Source of the DNA: Sphingobium cupriresistens
GTDB lineage: Bacteria; Pseudomonadota; Alphaproteobacteria; Sphingomonadales; Sphingomonadaceae
Direction: 5' to 3'
Assembly (NCBI RefSeq): GCF_004152865.1
Contig: NZ_SEOO01000007.1
Location: 62,001 to 126,000 of the forward strand
Length of the DNA: 64,000 nucleotides
Below the pieces are notes generated by a model, which made no database searches, was not told where the DNA came from, and saw only the letters and a program-made list of their open reading frames with translations. A program made the translations under genes and the position numbers. This document shows, one piece after another, positions 17,928 to 28,154 of this stretch (its first letter is position 1; each line of letters starts with the position of its first letter).

Positions 17928-18893
17928 ATGCCGATGCCATCGCCCCTGTCGCCCGAATCCCGCCGCCAGGTGACGCATGAAGCGCGGGCGCATTTTCATC
18001 GGCAAATGGACCGGGTGCGGCCTGGCTCCCATCTGTTCGAGGTGATGAAGCGGGTGGCGGTCGGCACCTATAGCGACGGCTTCATCCATGCCGGCAATCT
18101 GGCCTATCTGTCGCTGATGACGCTGTTTCCCTTTTTCATCGTCGCGGCGGCTGTGGCCAGCATCTTTGGCCGCACGCAGGACGGCGTGCAGGCGGTCAAC
18201 GCCTTTCTCTATACCGTGCCGCGCGGCGTCGCCGATGTGGTGCGCCAGCCGATCAGCGACGTGCTGACCGCGCGCAGCGGTCCTCTGCTGTGGTTGGGCG
18301 GCCTGGTCGGGCTGTGGACCGTGGGCAGCCTCATAGAAACGATCCGCGACATTCTCCGCCGCGCCTATGGCACCAAGAGCACCAAGCCTTTCTGGCGCTA
18401 TCGGCTGGGCGCGATCGGCATCACGCTGGTCAGCGTCTTCGCGCTGATGTTCGCTTTTTCGTTGCAGGTGGCGATCACCGGCCTCGACCAGTTCCTCCAC
18501 AATATCCTGCCCTGGGCGGACGACGCCATCGGCCTGGTCGCGTCGGCGAAGCTGGTGCCGATGGCGATAACCTGCCTTGCCTTATGGTCGCTGTTCGCGG
18601 CCTTGACGCCTACCGCTTACAAGCCGCGCCGTTTCCCCAAATGGCCCGGCGCGGTGGCGACGTCGCTCTGGTGGTATGGGACGGTGCTGCTGTTGCCGCC
18701 CACCCTGTCGCTGCTGGGCGGCTATGGCCGGACCTATGGCAGTCTGGCGGGTGTCATGATCACCCTCATTTTTTTCTTTCTCGTCGGGCTTGGCGTGGTA
18801 ATTGGCGCGGAATTAAATGCGGCGCTGGCGGAATTTCCCGAAGAGGAACTGGACGCGGCGGCGAAGGACCAAGGGAACGGAACGACGATATGA
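17928..18893 (+). CDS. YihY/BrkB family inner-membrane protein
   Basis: The 321-residue protein has about six membrane helices. GNLAYLSLMTLFPFFIVAAAVAS near residue 55 is the conserved first segment of the YihY/virulence factor BrkB family, and GGYGRTYGSLAGVMITLIFFFLVGLGVVIGAELNA near the end is its most conserved region. The function of the family is unresolved, although older literature called it a ribonuclease BN. Its stop codon overlaps the fabI ATG by four bases. Confidence 0.88.
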   Translation: MPMPSPLSPESRRQVTHEARAHFHRQMDRVRPGSHLFEVMKRVAVGTYSDGFIHAGNLAYLSLMTLFPFFIVAAAVASIFGRTQDGVQAVNAFLYTVPRGVADVVRQPISDVLTARSGPLLWLGGLVGLWTVGSLIETIRDILRRAYGTKSTKPFWRYRLGAIGITLVSVFALMFAFSLQVAITGLDQFLHNILPWADDAIGLVASAKLVPMAITCLALWSLFAALTPTAYKPRRFPKWPGAVATSLWWYGTVLLLPPTLSLLGGYGRTYGSLAGVMITLIFFFLVGLGVVIGAELNAALAEFPEEELDAAAKDQGNGTTI

Positions 18894-19696
18894 ACGGCTT
18901 GATGGCAGGAAAGCGCGGGCTCATCATGGGGCTGGCGAACGACAAGTCGCTCGCCTGGGGCATTGCGCAGCAATTGCACGCGCATGGCGCGGAACTGGCC
19001 TTTTCCTACCAGGGCGATGCGCTGGCCAAGCGGGTGCGGCCGCTCGCGGAGCAGGTCGGCTCCGATTTCCTGATCGACTGCGACGTCACCGACATGGACA
19101 AGCTGGATGCGGCGTTCGCCGAGCTGGAAGCGCGCTGGGGCACGATCGATTTCGTGGTCCACGCGATCGGCTTTTCCGACAAGAACGAGCTGCGCGGCCT
19201 CTATGTCGACACCAGCCTGGAGAATTTCCTGCTGACCATGAACGTGTCTGCTTACAGTTTTGTGGCAGTCACGAAGCGCGCGCGCGCTTTGATGCCTAAT
19301 GGCGGCAGTATCTTGACGCTGAGCTATTATGGCGCGGAAAAGGTCATCCCCCATTATAACGTCATGGGCGTGGCGAAGGCGGCGCTGGAAACCAGCGTCA
19401 AATATCTGGCGATGGACCTCGGCCCGGAAAATATCCGCGTCAACGCCATTTCCGCCGGCCCGATCAAGACGCTGGCGGCCAGCGGCATCGGCGATTTCCG
19501 CTATATCCTGAAATGGAACGAGTTGAACTCGCCGCTGCGCCGCAACGTCACGATCGAGGATGTCGGCGGCGCGGGCCTGTATCTGTTGTCCGATCTGGCG
19601 TCGGGCGTGACCGGCGAAATCCACCATGTCGATGCGGGCTATAACGTCATCGGGATGAAGGCCGAAGACGCGCCGGACATCGCGCTGGATAAGTAA
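18890..19696 (+). CDS. fabI: Enoyl-[acyl-carrier-protein] reductase (NADH)
   Basis: Starting at the ATG at 18890 that overlaps the previous stop (ATATGA), the protein has 268 residues. It catalyses the last reduction of fatty-acid elongation. The short-chain-dehydrogenase catalytic pair is Y156 and K163 (the Y-x6-K spacing that distinguishes FabI), and GLANDKSLAWGIA near residues 14-26 is its cofactor loop. HAIGFSDKNELRG and RVNAISAGPIKTLAASGI are also FabI-type. An ATG four codons later is an alternative start. Confidence 0.96.
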   Translation: MNGLMAGKRGLIMGLANDKSLAWGIAQQLHAHGAELAFSYQGDALAKRVRPLAEQVGSDFLIDCDVTDMDKLDAAFAELEARWGTIDFVVHAIGFSDKNELRGLYVDTSLENFLLTMNVSAYSFVAVTKRARALMPNGGSILTLSYYGAEKVIPHYNVMGVAKAALETSVKYLAMDLGPENIRVNAISAGPIKTLAASGIGDFRYILKWNELNSPLRRNVTIEDVGGAGLYLLSDLASGVTGEIHHVDAGYNVIGMKAEDAPDIALDK

Positions 19697-19703
19697 GGTC
19701 AAA

Positions 19704-19765
19704 CCCCTCTCCCCTTGGGGGGAGAGGGAGGGGCCCATCGCGAAGCGATGGGCGGGTGAGGGGGA
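19704..19765. repeat. Left inverted copy of the DUF559-flanking repeat
   Basis: After the fabI stop a CCCTCTCCCC/GGGGAGAGGG stem (19705-19714 with 19719-19728) is followed by a second perfect stem GCCCATCGC-GAA-GCGATGGGC (19733-19753) and then GGGTGAGGGGG. The reverse complement of 20079-20141 contains the same blocks in the same order (CCTCTCCCCTTGGGGG, a GGCCC-flanked stem, GTGAGGGG), so the two copies face each other around the DUF559 gene. The element also supplies that gene's ribosome-binding site. Confidence 0.75.
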
Positions 19766-19766
19766 T

Positions 19767-20147
19767 ATGAAGCGGCCCGATCCTGAAACACCCGAATCCC
19801 TGAAGCAGGGGGCGAAGCTGCGCAACCGACAGTTGGACGGCATCAAGTTTCGCCGACAGGTCTGGCTGGCAGGCTTCATCGCCGATTTCTATGCCGCCGA
19901 TCTTCGGCTAGTCATCGAAGTTGACGGCGATGACCATGCCGCTAGGGAAGCAGCCGATCAGCAGCGATTCCGGATATTGCAGCGCGAGGGATTTCGGACC
20001 ATCCGTTTCGCTAATGCGGATATCATGCGCAATATCGAAGGGGTTTTGGAGACAATATCGATGACGGTGCGCCTTGACCCCTCACCTTCCCACTCGGCTG
20101 CGCCGAGCGGGCCTCTTCCTGTCCCCCAAGGGGAGAGGAGAATATGA
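19767..20147 (+). CDS. DUF559 (Vsr-like endonuclease fold) protein
   Basis: The 126-residue protein contains the DUF559 core [20 protein letters not shown] followed by [11 protein letters not shown]. This gives a PD-(D/E)xK-like set: D40, E51, D53 and H57. The family resembles very-short-patch and restriction endonucleases, but its cellular role is not established. The N-terminus (about 25 residues before the core) looks shorter than usual for the family. The last 25 or so residues ([18 protein letters not shown]) are encoded by the right-hand repeat. Its stop overlaps the aroC start by four bases. Confidence 0.85.
   Translation: MKRPDPETPESLKQGAKLRNRQLDGIKFRRQVWLAGFIADFYAADLRLVIEVDGDDHAAREAADQQRFRILQREGFRTIRFANADIMRNIEGVLETISMTVRLDPSPSHSAAPSGPLPVPQGERRI
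20079..20141. repeat. Right inverted copy of the DUF559-flanking repeat
   Basis: This stretch holds CCCCTCACC, the stem CTCGGC-TGC-GCCGAG (20093-20107), and CCCCCAAGGGGAGAGG. Read in reverse it parallels 19704-19765 block for block, though the inner stem sequence differs. It lies inside the 3' end of the DUF559 frame and directly before the aroC start, and it contributes the GGAGAGGAG ribosome-binding site of aroC. Confidence 0.7.
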
Positions 20148-21235
20148 GTTTCAACAGTTTCGGGCGCGTGTTCCGCTTCACCACCTGGGGCGAGAGCCAT
20201 GGTCCTGCCATCGGCGCGGTCGTGGACGGGTGCCCGCCGGGTTTGCCGCTCAGCGAAAGCGACATCCAGCCATGGCTTGACCTGCGCAAGCCCGGCACGT
20301 CCAAATTCACCACCCAGCGTCGCGAAGCGGATGAGGTGCGTATCCTGTCTGGCGTGTTCGAAGGGCGGACCACCGGCACGCCGATCAGCCTGATGATCGA
20401 GAATACCGATCAGCGGTCGAAGGATTATTCGGACGTCGCCAAGGCCTATCGCCCCGGCCATGCCGACTATGCCTATGATGCCAAATATGGTTTTCGCGAC
20501 TATCGCGGCGGCGGGCGCTCCTCGGCGCGCGAGACGGCCAGCCGGGTCGCAGCGGGCGCGGTCGCGCGGGCGGTGATCCCTGAAGTCGATATCTTCGCCT
20601 ATGTCAGCGAAATCGGCGGCGACGGGATCGACTATGCGAACTTCGATCCCGCGCAGATCGGCCAGAATCCCTTCTTCTGCCCTGATGCGGAAGCGGCCAA
20701 GCGCTGGGAAAAGCTGGTCGATGACGCGCGGCTGGACGGCTCCTCGCTCGGCGCGGTGGTCGAATGTATCGCGTCCGGCGTGCCGGCCGGCTGGGGCGCG
20801 CCGCTCTACGCCAAGCTCGACGGCGAATTGGCGAGCGCGATGATGAGCATCAATGCGGTCAAGGGCGTCGAGATCGGCGACGGTTTCGCCGCCGCCCGCC
20901 TGCGCGGTGAGCAGAATGCGGACCCGATGCGACCGGCTTTGAATGGGGGCAGTGAGGGGCCAGTGTTCCTCGCCAACCACGCGGGCGGCATCGCGGGCGG
21001 CATCGCCACCGGCCAGCCGGTCAAGGTCCGTGTCGCCTTCAAGCCTACCAGTTCGATCCTGATCCCGGTCGAAACGGTAACGCGCGAAGGCGCTGCCGCC
21101 GACATCATCACCAAGGGCCGCCATGACCCCTGCGTCGGCATTCGCGGCGTGCCGGTGGTCGAAGCGATGATGGCGCTGGTGCTGGCCGACCAGAAGTTGC
21201 TGCACCGCGCGCAATGTGGCGAGCGACCGGAATAA
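20144..21235 (+). CDS. aroC: Chorismate synthase
   Basis: The 363-residue protein makes chorismate from EPSP using reduced FMN, the end of the shikimate pathway. [23 protein letters not shown] is signature 1, [17 protein letters not shown] signature 2, and [20 protein letters not shown] signature 3; all are intact. The start at 20144 (ATGAGTTTC) has GGAGAGGAG upstream, provided by a repeat. A possible consequence is that this housekeeping gene is translated from a repeat-derived leader. Confidence 0.97.
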   Translation: MSFNSFGRVFRFTTWGESHGPAIGAVVDGCPPGLPLSESDIQPWLDLRKPGTSKFTTQRREADEVRILSGVFEGRTTGTPISLMIENTDQRSKDYSDVAKAYRPGHADYAYDAKYGFRDYRGGGRSSARETASRVAAGAVARAVIPEVDIFAYVSEIGGDGIDYANFDPAQIGQNPFFCPDAEAAKRWEKLVDDARLDGSSLGAVVECIASGVPAGWGAPLYAKLDGELASAMMSINAVKGVEIGDGFAAARLRGEQNADPMRPALNGGSEGPVFLANHAGGIAGGIATGQPVKVRVAFKPTSSILIPVETVTREGAAADIITKGRHDPCVGIRGVPVVEAMMALVLADQKLLHRAQCGERPE

Positions 21236-21399
21236 CCCTAGGACCGTTCGGCGTTATCGATGCGCCGAACCGCGCCGATCCCGCGCCCAATGTCGATTCG
21301 ATGCGAGACGACTCGCCTCCATTACGATAAGGTGACACTCATCGCCCGCGGGAGGGCGAGCGGCAGAGCGTAAGCCTGGGGAGCGTCATTGCGCGTCAA

Positions 21400-21421
21400 A
21401 GCGTTTTTCGCGAAAAACGCT
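21400..21421. repeat. 22-base perfect palindrome
   Basis: AGCGTTTTTCG is followed directly by its reverse complement CGAAAAACGCT with no loop. Perfect even-length palindromes like this are usual for dimeric-protein binding sites or for dispersed repeats; I cannot choose between them from one copy. Confidence 0.65.
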
Positions 21422-21473
21422 GAGATTAAAAAGGCGGATTGACGGTCAAAACGTCCCCTGAACGCCGCGACAC

Positions 21474-21501
21474 GGGCCAGCCATGCAACCATGGCTGGCC
21501 C
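21474..21501 (+). terminator. Hairpin before the SLC13 gene, possible terminator
   Basis: GGGCCAGCCATG and CATGGCTGGCCC form a 12-base perfect stem with a CAAC loop, followed by only a short ATTTC run. It would end transcription from aroC or from an unrecognised small RNA upstream. The weak T-run lowers confidence. Confidence 0.4.
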
Positions 21502-21554
21502 ATTTCGTTTCACCCGTGCAAGGATACGCGACCACGCGATCCGACGGGGGTTTT

Positions 21555-23339
21555 ATGCATTTCATCCACGCGCTGCTGGGCGTCTATCGCGCGGAAATCG
21601 GCCTGCTGATCCTCGCCTGCATGTTCGTCGCTTTCGTGCGCGAACGCTATTCGCCGACGGTTATCGCCGTGGTCGGCGCCTGCGCCTATGGCATATTCGG
21701 GATGCTGGACGAAAAGGCGATGTTTTCCGTCTTTTCCAACAGCGCGCCGCTGACGGTGGGGGCCATGTTCGTCCTGTCGGGTGCGCTGGTCCGCACCGGC
21801 GTCATCGGTCGTGTCGCCGACCTCATCATGACCCGTGCGGAGCGCCATCCGCGCATCGCTCTGGCCGAAGTCGGGCTGGGCGCGCTGCTGCTGTCAGGCT
21901 TCCTCAACAATACGCCCGTGGTCGTGCTGCTGATCCCGATCATGTTCAAACTGGCGCAGGCGACCGGCTATCCGGTCAAGAAATTGTTGATCCCGATGAA
22001 CGTCGTCGCGGTGCTGGGCGGCTGTCTGACCCTGGTCGGCACCTCCACCAATCTGGTCGTCGCTGGCATCGCCGCCGAACAGGGCATGGACCGGTTCGGG
22101 ATTTTCGACATTACGCTGTATGGCGCGGCGGGCGCGGCGGCGGGCATCGTGGCGCTGCTCTGCCTGTCCTTCCTGCTGCCCAGCGATCCCCCGTCGATCG
22201 CGGGGGAGGATGGCGGCACGGCGGTCCAGGATTATCTGACCGAACTGGTCGTGCCGCAGGATAGCGACGATATCGGGCGCGAGATCGGCGCGCTGGGCCT
22301 GTTCGGGCGATCGGTGCAATTGCTCGGCCTCAAGCGGAGCGGCGACATCAGGCGGCAGGGGCTGGAGACGGAGGAATTGCGGTCCGGCGATCATCTGATC
22401 GTGCGGGCGGATGGCGCGGCGATCATGACGTTGCGCGAATCGGGCCGGTTCGAACTGGGCGTCGCCGCCGATTCGCGGACCAGCGCGCAGGACGGAACCG
22501 TGGTCGAGGCGATGGTCGCGCCCAGTCACCCGTCGATCGGCGAGCGGCTGGGCGACATCCCCTTCCTCCATGCGCTGCGCGTGCGGATCATCGGCATCCA
22601 TCGCGCGCGCCACCTGCCGGGGCCGGACTTGGCCGAAACGCGGGTTCGCGGCGCTGACCGGTTGCTGGTGGCCGGCGGCGACGACGCGATGCGCTCGCTC
22701 AAGGACAATCCGCACCTGATCGGCGTCGATATCAGCCGCACCCGCGCCTTCCGCCCGCGCAAGGCGTGGATCGCGATCGCCGCGATGGCGGGCGCGGTGC
22801 TGCTGTCCGCCTTCGATGTGGTCGGCATCGGCATGGCCGCGGTGATCGCCGTGGGCCTGATCTTGGTCACCCGCTGCATCGACCCGGAGGAAGCCTGGGG
22901 CGCGATCGACGGCGACACGCTGATCCTGATCTTCGCAATGCTGGCCGTGGGGCTGGCGCTGGAGCAGGCGGGCAGCGTCGCGTTGATGGTTGGCTGGATC
23001 ACGCCGCTGATGCAGGTCGCGCCGGCCTGGACCCTCATCTTCATCGTCTATTTCGCGTCGCTTATCCTGTCCGAACTGCTCAGCAACAATGCGGTGGCGG
23101 CGCTGCTGACGCCGATCACCATTGCGCTGGCGCATCAATTGGGCGTGGACGCGCGCCCGCTCGTGATCGCGCTGATGATCGGCGCTTCGGCCTGTTTCGC
23201 GACGCCGATCGGCTATCAGACCAACGCGCTGGTCTATGCCGCGGGCGACTATCGCTTCGCCGACTTCGTGCGGATCGGCGTGCCGATCAACATCGTCGTC
23301 GGGCTGGCGGTATGCAGCGCATTGGTCCTTCTGGGCTGA
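21555..23339 (+). CDS. SLC13-family permease with two central TrkA-C (RCK_C) domains
   Basis: Starting at MHFIHALLGVYRAEIG (21555, GGGG upstream) gives 594 residues. The N-terminal and C-terminal thirds are membrane segments of the anion/sodium symporter (SLC13/CitMHS/ArsB) type: LLSGFLNNTPVVVLLIPI and LSELLSNNAVAALLTPI carry the paired SNT/NNT motifs that bind cation and substrate. Between them lie two RCK_C domains (about residues 235-300 and 330-395), with characteristic LRSGDHLIVRAD and VRGADRLLVAGGDD turns. This is the layout of bacterial sulfate or dicarboxylate transporters; the substrate is unknown. Confidence 0.87.
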   Translation: MHFIHALLGVYRAEIGLLILACMFVAFVRERYSPTVIAVVGACAYGIFGMLDEKAMFSVFSNSAPLTVGAMFVLSGALVRTGVIGRVADLIMTRAERHPRIALAEVGLGALLLSGFLNNTPVVVLLIPIMFKLAQATGYPVKKLLIPMNVVAVLGGCLTLVGTSTNLVVAGIAAEQGMDRFGIFDITLYGAAGAAAGIVALLCLSFLLPSDPPSIAGEDGGTAVQDYLTELVVPQDSDDIGREIGALGLFGRSVQLLGLKRSGDIRRQGLETEELRSGDHLIVRADGAAIMTLRESGRFELGVAADSRTSAQDGTVVEAMVAPSHPSIGERLGDIPFLHALRVRIIGIHRARHLPGPDLAETRVRGADRLLVAGGDDAMRSLKDNPHLIGVDISRTRAFRPRKAWIAIAAMAGAVLLSAFDVVGIGMAAVIAVGLILVTRCIDPEEAWGAIDGDTLILIFAMLAVGLALEQAGSVALMVGWITPLMQVAPAWTLIFIVYFASLILSELLSNNAVAALLTPITIALAHQLGVDARPLVIALMIGASACFATPIGYQTNALVYAAGDYRFADFVRIGVPINIVVGLAVCSALVLLG

Positions 23340-23400
23340 ACTGGCCCTGTTATTGACCATTCCGTCGCGCCATGACGGTGGAAATGACAAGGACCAGCCC

Positions 23401-24186
23401 ATGACCAGCCTAGCCTTCACCCAGGTCGACGCCTTTGCCGACGCGCCCTTCACCGGCAATCCCGCCGCGGTGATGCCGCTCGACGCCTGGCTTGACGACG
23501 CTGTGCTTCAGGCCATTGCGGCGGAGAACAACCTCTCCGAAACCGCCTTCACCGTGCCGACGCCGGATGATCCGGAGGCGGATTACGCACTGCGCTGGTT
23601 CACCCCCACGGTGGAAGTGAAGCTGTGCGGCCACGCCACGCTGGCGAGCGGCCATGTGCTGATGGCCGACGCCATGATCCGTTTCCGCACCCGCCATTCC
23701 GGCATCCTGACCGTGACGCGCGACGGCGATGGCTATACGCTGTCGCTCCCCGCCTGGGACATGGCGGCCAAGGCGCTGCCGGACCTGGCGGCAGGCCTTG
23801 GCGGCAAACCCATCGAAGCGCATTGGCGCGAGGGCGGCTATAGCCTTTTCCTCTTCCCCGATGCCGCCGTAGTGCGCGCGCTGACGCCGGATTTCGCCGC
23901 GCTCAAGCGCCATGGCGACGTCATGCTGATCGCGACGGCGCCGGGCGAGGATAGCGATATCGTCAGTCGCGTGTTCGTGCCGGGCGGCGGCGTTGATGAA
24001 GACCCCGTCACCGGATCGGCGCATAGCCTGCTCGTCCCTTTCTGGGCGGCGCGGCTGGGGAAGGCGCAGCTCAGCGCCTATCAGGCGTCGGCGCGGGGCG
24101 GGCGGCTGGGCTGCGCTCTGGCGAACGATCGCGTCATCCTGACCGGCCGATGCCGCACCGTGATCGAGGGCCGGTTTTTCCTCTAA
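23401..24186 (+). CDS. PhzF-family isomerase/epimerase-like protein
   Basis: The 261-residue protein starts at MTSLAFTQVDAFADAPFTGNPAAV (23401). FxGNPAAV and SETAF with E47 (the catalytic acid of PhzF-type isomerases) are present. KLCGHATLASGHVL is the second hallmark, and GGGVDEDPVTGSAHSLLVPFW the third. PhzF enzymes isomerise or epimerise small metabolites by proton shuttling. There is no phenazine cluster here, so this is one of the many family members of unknown substrate. Confidence 0.9.
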   Translation: MTSLAFTQVDAFADAPFTGNPAAVMPLDAWLDDAVLQAIAAENNLSETAFTVPTPDDPEADYALRWFTPTVEVKLCGHATLASGHVLMADAMIRFRTRHSGILTVTRDGDGYTLSLPAWDMAAKALPDLAAGLGGKPIEAHWREGGYSLFLFPDAAVVRALTPDFAALKRHGDVMLIATAPGEDSDIVSRVFVPGGGVDEDPVTGSAHSLLVPFWAARLGKAQLSAYQASARGGRLGCALANDRVILTGRCRTVIEGRFFL

Positions 24187-24209
24187 TCTAAATGAAAGCA
24201 GGGGCGGGG

Positions 24210-24234
24210 CTTCGACAGGCTCAGCCCGAACGGA
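24210..24234. repeat. TTCGACAGGCTCAGCCCGAAC repeat fragment
   Basis: The short motif CTTCGACAGGCTCAGCCC followed by GAACGGA is, to my knowledge, a frequent intergenic repeat in sphingomonad and related genomes. A diverged relative may lie before purA (around 9569-9592). One clear copy is seen here, in the gap between convergent genes. Confidence 0.5.
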
Positions 24235-24255
24235 TATAGGGCTAGGACCATCTTC

Positions 24256-25380
24256 CTACCCCGGAAACAGCCCCATCAACTGCGCCAGGGCGCCGCGCAC
24301 CGCCGCGCGCTGGTCTTTGTCCGGCGACATGCCGATCCGCACCACCGTCAGCCGCTGCGACGGGGAGATCAATATATATTGCCCATTATGGCCGACGCAG
24401 CCGAACAGGCTGTCAGGCGCGCTGCCCGGCATCAGCGCGCTTTCGCTACTGTCCCGGTTGAGCCACAGATGCGCGCCATAGGCCGGATTGCGCGGCGATG
24501 GCGTGCGCATGAAGTCGACCCATTTTTCCGGTAAAATCTGATGCCCATTGGGCGATCGGCCGTGGTTGCGCAGCAATTCGCCAAAGCGGCCATAGTCGCG
24601 CGCGGTCATGTGCAGGATGCTGCCGCCGATCATCGTGCCCGCCGCATCATATTCGGGGGTCAGGCTGGGCAGCTTGCCCGGCGCCTTCAGCCGCCCGTCG
24701 ATGAACGTCTGCATGGCCCGCCGCCGGATATCGGGATCGGCGCTGCTGGTCAGCATCCGCGTCATCAGGTCCGACAGAATGACGCTGCTGCCGGTCGAAT
24801 AGGAAAAGACCGCGCCCGGCGCATGGGCGATCGGCTTGGATTCGGCATAGGCGCGCATGTCCTGCGCGCCCTGGGTGAACAGCATCCGCACCGTGTCGCC
24901 GCTGGTGATCGGCTCGCCATCCTCGACATGGTCCAGCCCCGACCGCATTTGCAGCAACTGGCGCAGGGTGATCTTGCCGCGGGGATCGCCCGGCTGGCTC
25001 CAGGCCGCGACCGGCACCGGCGAATCGAGCGCCAGCCGCCCGTCCGACACCATCAGCCCCACCAGCACCGCGGTCACGCTCTTGGCGATCGACCAGGATA
25101 ATAATTTGGTGTCGGGGCTAAAACCGGCGGCGTAGCGCTCCGCGATCACCTGGCCGTCGCGCATCACCAGCAGCGCGCGCGTTTCGCCCATCGCCTCATC
25201 CTCGAACAACGGGTCGATCGCGGCGCGCAGCGCGTCTGCGCCCACGACGGCGTCGCGGGCCACGGCATAGACGGGCGCGGGGGCGGGGGCCGCGCGGACG
25301 ACCAGCGTCCCGGCGACCACGACGCCCGCGGCGCCCAGCGCCAGTCCAAGGCGCTTTACGATTCGGCTATCGATCGGCAT
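24256..25380 (-). CDS. Serine hydrolase (class C beta-lactamase family), exported
   Basis: The 374-residue protein has a signal-like N-terminus (RLGLALGAAGVVVAGTLVVRA, about residues 10-30) and then a beta-lactamase/transpeptidase fold. The SxxK motif is S97-I-A-K100 in LLSWSIAKSV. YSTGSS near residue 195 fills the YxN place, and GHNG near the end the KTG/HxG place. Such periplasmic proteins are esterases, D-aminopeptidases or PBP-like hydrolases; a resistance role is not implied. It is divergent from a small membrane-anchored protein 37 bases away. Confidence 0.88.
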   Translation of the reverse strand: MPIDSRIVKRLGLALGAAGVVVAGTLVVRAAPAPAPVYAVARDAVVGADALRAAIDPLFEDEAMGETRALLVMRDGQVIAERYAAGFSPDTKLLSWSIAKSVTAVLVGLMVSDGRLALDSPVPVAAWSQPGDPRGKITLRQLLQMRSGLDHVEDGEPITSGDTVRMLFTQGAQDMRAYAESKPIAHAPGAVFSYSTGSSVILSDLMTRMLTSSADPDIRRRAMQTFIDGRLKAPGKLPSLTPEYDAAGTMIGGSILHMTARDYGRFGELLRNHGRSPNGHQILPEKWVDFMRTPSPRNPAYGAHLWLNRDSSESALMPGSAPDSLFGCVGHNGQYILISPSQRLTVVRIGMSPDKDQRAAVRGALAQLMGLFPG

Positions 25381-25417
25381 AAGCCGCCGCCCTTACGCAA
25401 CGGAATCGAAAAGGGCC

Positions 25418-25738
25418 ATGGTGGTTCGTCGGAAATGGTGGTTATCGGGCGGCTTGCTCGTTCTGGCGCTGCTCGCGCTCGTCGCGTGGCAATGGACGAC
25501 GCTCAGCGCGCGCGCGCGCCTGGGCGCGGCCTATGGCGCGCGGATCGGCTGTTCCTGCCGCTATGTCGAAGGCCGCGCCATGGGCAGTTGCGAGGACGAT
25601 AAGGAACCGGGCATGGAACTGGTGCGCCTGACCGATGTGCCCGACAGCCGCGCCGTGGAAGCCAGCGTGCCTTTGCTTGCCAGCCGCACCGCGCGGTTCA
25701 AGCCGGGCTGGGGCTGTCTGCTCGATCCGGTGGGGTGA
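25418..25738 (+). CDS. Small membrane-anchored protein, 106 residues
   Basis: The frame begins MVVRRKWWLSGG and has one hydrophobic helix (GLLVLALLALVAWQW), then a short exported domain with four cysteines (IGCSCRY, GSCEDD and GWGCLLD). The cysteines suggest disulfides or an unusual metal site in the periplasm. It is divergent from the serine hydrolase, and their starts lie 37 bases apart, so they share a promoter region. I do not recognise the family beyond this pattern. Confidence 0.65.
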   Translation: MVVRRKWWLSGGLLVLALLALVAWQWTTLSARARLGAAYGARIGCSCRYVEGRAMGSCEDDKEPGMELVRLTDVPDSRAVEASVPLLASRTARFKPGWGCLLDPVG

Positions 25739-25787
25739 GGGGGAGGTTTTTGAGGGTCTGGAAATCGGCTAGGAGCGGACCTTGTTT

Positions 25788-25809
25788 CCCCTCCCGCTGG
25801 CGGGAGGGG
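25788..25809. repeat. CCCCTCCCGC palindrome, copy 1
   Basis: CCCCTCCCGC, a TG loop and GCGGGAGGGG form a perfect ten-base stem before recQ. An identical 22-base copy lies at 44886-44907 after the histidine kinase, with similar flanks (TT before and ATGG after). The two copies show this is a dispersed element of the genome. Confidence 0.8.
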
Positions 25810-25882
25810 CATGGCCGTAAACCACCCATCTTCGCCGTCCAAACCCCTAGCCCCGCCACCCCTCACCCGCTAAGGCCCTCCC

Positions 25883-27655
<1,773 letters not shown>

Positions 27656-27716
27656 ACCAAATTTCTTGAAAGCGACAAGTTGAGCGCGCATGGCTCACCC
27701 AAAGGAGACGCATATC

Positions 27717-28145
27717 ATGTTCCGCAAGCTGACCGACCGCATTCTCGTATCCCCGCAGATCAGCGTCGATCAGGTCGGCGAAGCCAAGGCGCAGGGCGTC
27801 ACCCTCATCATCAACAACCGCCCCGACGACGAAGAGCCGGGCCAGGTTAACGGCGCTGAGATCGAGGCCGCGGCAAAGGCTGCGGGCATCGCCTATCTCG
27901 CCGTGCCGGTCGCCCATGGCGGTTTCGCTCCGTGGCAGCTCGACGGCATGGCGCAGGCGCTGGAACAGGCGGGAGACGGCAAGCTGCTCGCCTATTGCCG
28001 CTCCGGCACCCGCAGCACGCTGCTCTGGGCGCTGACCCGCGCCCGCGCCGGCGACAATGGCGACGTGCTGGCGGCGCAGGCCGCGGCGGCGGGCTATGAC
28101 ATCGCTCCCGTCCGCCAGATCATGGACGCCCTGGCGCCGCAATAA
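27717..28145 (+). CDS. TIGR01244/DUF442 phosphatase-like protein
   Basis: The protein has 142 residues from MFRKLTDRILVSPQ (27717, with AAAGGAG 10 bases upstream; an earlier ATG at 27690 lacks this). It has the small cysteine-phosphatase-like fold of the TIGR01244 family, with the phosphate loop CRSGTRS at residues 94-100 (C94, R99). Related domains sit in front of beta-lactamase-like sulfur dioxygenases (Blh) and are involved in sulfide handling. Alone it could be a phosphatase or sulfur carrier. Confidence 0.85.
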   Translation: MFRKLTDRILVSPQISVDQVGEAKAQGVTLIINNRPDDEEPGQVNGAEIEAAAKAAGIAYLAVPVAHGGFAPWQLDGMAQALEQAGDGKLLAYCRSGTRSTLLWALTRARAGDNGDVLAAQAAAAGYDIAPVRQIMDALAPQ

Positions 28146-28154
28146 TCGCGCGCG

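Larger units (their letters stand above)
21236..21554. other. Gene-free 319-base stretch with palindromes
   Basis: No convincing gene lies between aroC and the SLC13 transporter. The stretch holds a stem at GTTCGGCG/CGCCGAAC (about 21246-21271), a 22-base perfect palindrome (21400-21421) and a strong hairpin (21474-21501). The combination of a possible terminator hairpin and conserved-looking G/C blocks (GAGGGCGAGCGGCAGAGCG) could mean a small RNA gene on the plus strand, but I recognise no known RNA family. Confidence 0.5.

Noticed and set aside
16869-18500. 543-codon minus-strand frame
   Set aside because: It is antisense to the DnaJ-like and YihY-like genes, which carry clear family motifs and coupled spacing.
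24256-25380. Serine hydrolase as a resistance beta-lactamase
   Set aside because: The class C fold with SxxK is shared by many esterases and peptidases; the protein lacks the clear YxN and KTG set of true AmpC enzymes and has no ampR neighbour.
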